A stretch of DNA of 64,000 bases from Cydia pomonella (taxonomy: Eukaryota > Arthropoda > Insecta > Lepidoptera > Tortricidae). The notes beneath the pieces were generated by a model. That model saw only the letters and a program-made list of their open reading frames with translations, was not told the DNA's origin and searched no databases. The DNA lies in the NCBI RefSeq assembly GCF_033807575.1, contig NC_084704.1, forward strand, positions 9,447,056 through 9,511,055. Direction: 5' to 3'. Shown here piece after piece: positions 61,664 to 64,000 of the stretch. Position numbers and translations under genes: made by a program. Positions within the stretch are counted from its first letter, which is position 1; each line of letters begins with the position of its first letter.

Positions 61664-63077
61664 CTGAAAAGTAGAGGTTTAAATTAAGGTAGCCGTGACT
61701 AAATTTAAGGGATCACTGTGTTTAGCACTTAATTGTGGCTACTTAACTTAATTATAAGTAAGTATAGTAAGATTATGACGGGGTATCTACATATAACCAG
61801 ATGTTTTTTTCGTCATGTGGTTCGCAGTAATCCGGAAAACTTATTAGGGTAGGTATTACCTACCTACACCGGATAAAAAGTGGAAACCCCGACAATTGTT
61901 ACTGATAAAATAACAAAATGTTGAACAAGGATTTGTTACGAAATTAGTTGATTTTACACATATTAACAGCTGTTTCTGAAGGTCGACTTTATACTATAGT
62001 TCACTACAGAAGCGAATTAGGTTAACCGGCATGGTGTAATAGATTTCTTAAAATAAGTATTATACGGCTTGAGGAAACAACTTAATTGAGGAACATGGCA
62101 ACGGTATCGATTACATGAACCACGTGTACCGACCCATAAATGTTAAAAATGGCTCTGAATGCTGACTGCACTACTTTAAAAAAAAACACCACACCAGCTG
62201 GTAAATGCCGAATACCGAAATTTTGTAGAATAAATATATAATAACATTAATTTGGATTGGATCTGATTTTGTTTCATGTTTAAGTTAGAATTTTTCTCGC
62301 GTTGGTGTGGTGAATTTTTTGTATTTCACTCAGTGGCAATTTTTTTTTAAATCTCGTGCCTTGGAACTCTCGCATCGCTCAAGATTCAATAGCGAGCACG
62401 AGCGGTTAAACAATAACTTGCTCCATTGTAAAACAAATAACTATTGAAAGGTCAGCTTAATTTATATAACTAGGTACCTAAACCCTTTTCTAGTCTTCAA
62501 CAGTAGGTACCAAGCTATAGCACGAACGGGGTTTGGCTGATAGACTTTTCCTTCTCTCACTTAGGTACCTACTTGAGGAACGAATGCTTTGTATTGTATT
62601 AGACATAGATGTGTTTGTGGTTGCCTCTCGTACCTATAAATACATTTCTTGTAATCAAAATAATTTTATTAGTCTTATTTGTTACCTAATTATTAATCTT
62701 ATTTGTTACCATAAGCTTCCATTTGCAATTAGGGGCCGATAATGAATTAATGAGGAAAACTATTTACATGATTATCGGTGTAGGTATGTAGCGGAAATAC
62801 ATAATGTAATTGATAATTTAGGATTCCAGAGCGGTCGTATTTAGTTTTACAATTTGTTAAGGTGTTGATCTTGTTATGATTATGAATTATATTATTTTTG
62901 TATATAATGTTAAGTATTAAATTGTCCCTAAAAGTGTTACCTACTATTATATTGGTTTTAAGTCACGTTATGCTTGTTACATGTATAAAACTTAAGTACC
63001 TATATGTATTTGTTTTAGTTTTAAGAATTTTTGCGACATTCTGCCAGGGTACATGTGCCTGAATGTTACATTGTAAT
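61664..63077. other. Probable upstream fucosyltransferase intron
   Basis: I looked on the minus strand for an exon with a hydrophobic anchor and found none. The content is AT-rich with TAGGTACCTA words. Confidence 0.45.
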
Positions 63078-63260
63078 TAACCGACTTCAATTTCATAGAA
63101 GGAGGAGGTTCTGTATTCGGTTGAGCCTATCTTTTTTAAAACGCCCAGTTTGTCACGTACCCTGTAAGAACTTTGCATCGCTTCGCTCGCTCGTCCGATA
63201 ATAACCCCTTATGCAATCTGGAATTGACCAGGGCCGAATTGATCAACGGATATTCGTAGT
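63078..63260 (+). repeat. AACCGACTTCAATTTCATAG repeat
   Basis: It contains AACCGACTTCAATTTCATAG, AAGGAGGAGGTTCTGTATTC and TCGCTTCGCTCGCTCGTCC, a common moth/butterfly repeat as I recall it. Confidence 0.6.
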
Positions 63261-63572
63261 TATTAATTTTTTAAATTAAGGATAGAGGACATTTTTAAAT
63301 AAAGGAGTTTTTGCGGAAAATTTAAAGGAAACTCAGAACACAAAAATAATGAAAGGAACCGGTTAATACTTTTATATTTTTTGCTAATATATATTAATAT
63401 ATATATTATTATTCCTTTATTCATTTCTTTTCTCAGGCTAGGATTTTTATAATATGGATATAAAAGTAAAATATAAAAACACTTACAAAACAATACAAAA
63501 GATATAAACACATTATAAAAAACCTAACCTAGGGTGCCGCCAGCAGCGGGGCAGGGCCCAAGCTGCCGGTGG

Positions 63573-63999
63573 TCAGGGCCGCAGAGAGAGGAACCGACGT
63601 ACTATACGCGCCGTGTCCAAAATTACTGCCTTCTGCATCTGACCCTTGATCCAGCCACCTAGCGAGAGTCTCTCTAGGTGTTGGTCGAGACTCTTCGCTA
63701 TGAGACCGTTCGCTGACACGACTATCGGGACAATGATCGTCGAATCAACATCCCACATGGCGGTTATCTCGTGAGCCAAGTCTAGGTACTTACTGGACTT
63801 GTCCTTCTCGGCTTTCACGAGATTCTCATCATGGGGGATGGTGATGTCGACGAGCACGGCCCGGCGTTGCGATCGATCTATTATCACGATGTCAGGCTTA
63901 TTGGCTACAATAGTCCTGTCAGTAATAATAGATCGATCCCAATAGAGCGTGGCACGACCATTTTCAAGAACTGGCGCAGGTGAGTACTTGTAGTACGGT
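63573..63999 (-). pseudogene. LINE C-terminal restriction-like endonuclease domain (runs off the window)
   Basis: From the window edge the minus strand reads YYKYSPAPVLENGRATLYWD, RSIITDRTIVANKPDIVIID, RSQRRAVLVDITIPHDENLV, KAEKDKSSKYLDLAHEITAM and ends RFLSLRP-stop at 63573. The KPD-x12-14-D pattern with a later K-x-x-K-Y fits the PD-(D/E)xK endonuclease that R2/R4-type non-LTR elements carry after the reverse transcriptase. The visible part is uninterrupted, so this may be a recent copy. The reverse transcriptase would lie to the right of the window. Confidence 0.75.
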
Positions 64000-64000
64000 A

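Overview
The window is eukaryotic and most likely from a lepidopteran insect (moth or butterfly). It has short GC-rich coding exons with GT-AG introns, set in AT-rich DNA packed with transposon remnants. The recurring repeats (segments around GGTACGGAACCC, AACCGACTTCAA and TTTGCCACCGACGTAGTAT, and a tRNA-type SINE) are, to my knowledge, typical of Lepidoptera. That species call is inference from memory of repeat families, not a search.

Four host genes can be modelled from splice sites and phase. (1) The last two exons of a Sel1-repeat protein, probably DELE1, lie on + at 4715-5275. (2) A SAFB / Saf-B scaffold-attachment-factor gene on - runs from 38799 to 13381 (SAP domain, acidic region, RRM, E/R-rich helix, P/R-rich tail); every exon junction I propose is phase-consistent. 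(3) A two-exon CCDC115 / Vma22-type V-ATPase assembly factor on + spans 46718-47768 and starts with a 13-nt coding exon and a GC-AG intron. (4) The C-terminal five exons of a GT10 alpha-1,3-fucosyltransferase (FucTA-like) lie on - at 61663-51009; its N-terminus is not seen.

The striking part is SAFB. Two neighbouring exons have each been amplified in tandem together with their 5' splice site. One array holds 28 exact-length 149-bp units (27553-31724); all three minus-strand frames stay open across it, and the copy number returns to the correct frame at the next exon. The other holds ten 137-bp units (25724-27083), each a 78-nt in-frame exon plus a 59-nt mini-intron. A third minisatellite sits in intron 10, and the last intron is 11.1 kb of nested transposons.

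The rest is layered mobile DNA. A Jockey-type LINE sits inside a Tc1 element, which itself landed 24 bp from a DELE1 exon. A long-TIR DNA transposon with an unfamiliar protein sits inside a mariner. There are hAT elements with clear 8-bp target duplications, piggyBac-type TTAA MITEs, several foldback elements, a 2.1-kb near-perfect palindrome (40045-42182) with a further partial copy, and LINE fragments, including a restriction-like-endonuclease domain at the right edge. I saw no CRISPR array, prokaryotic operon or complete tRNA gene.
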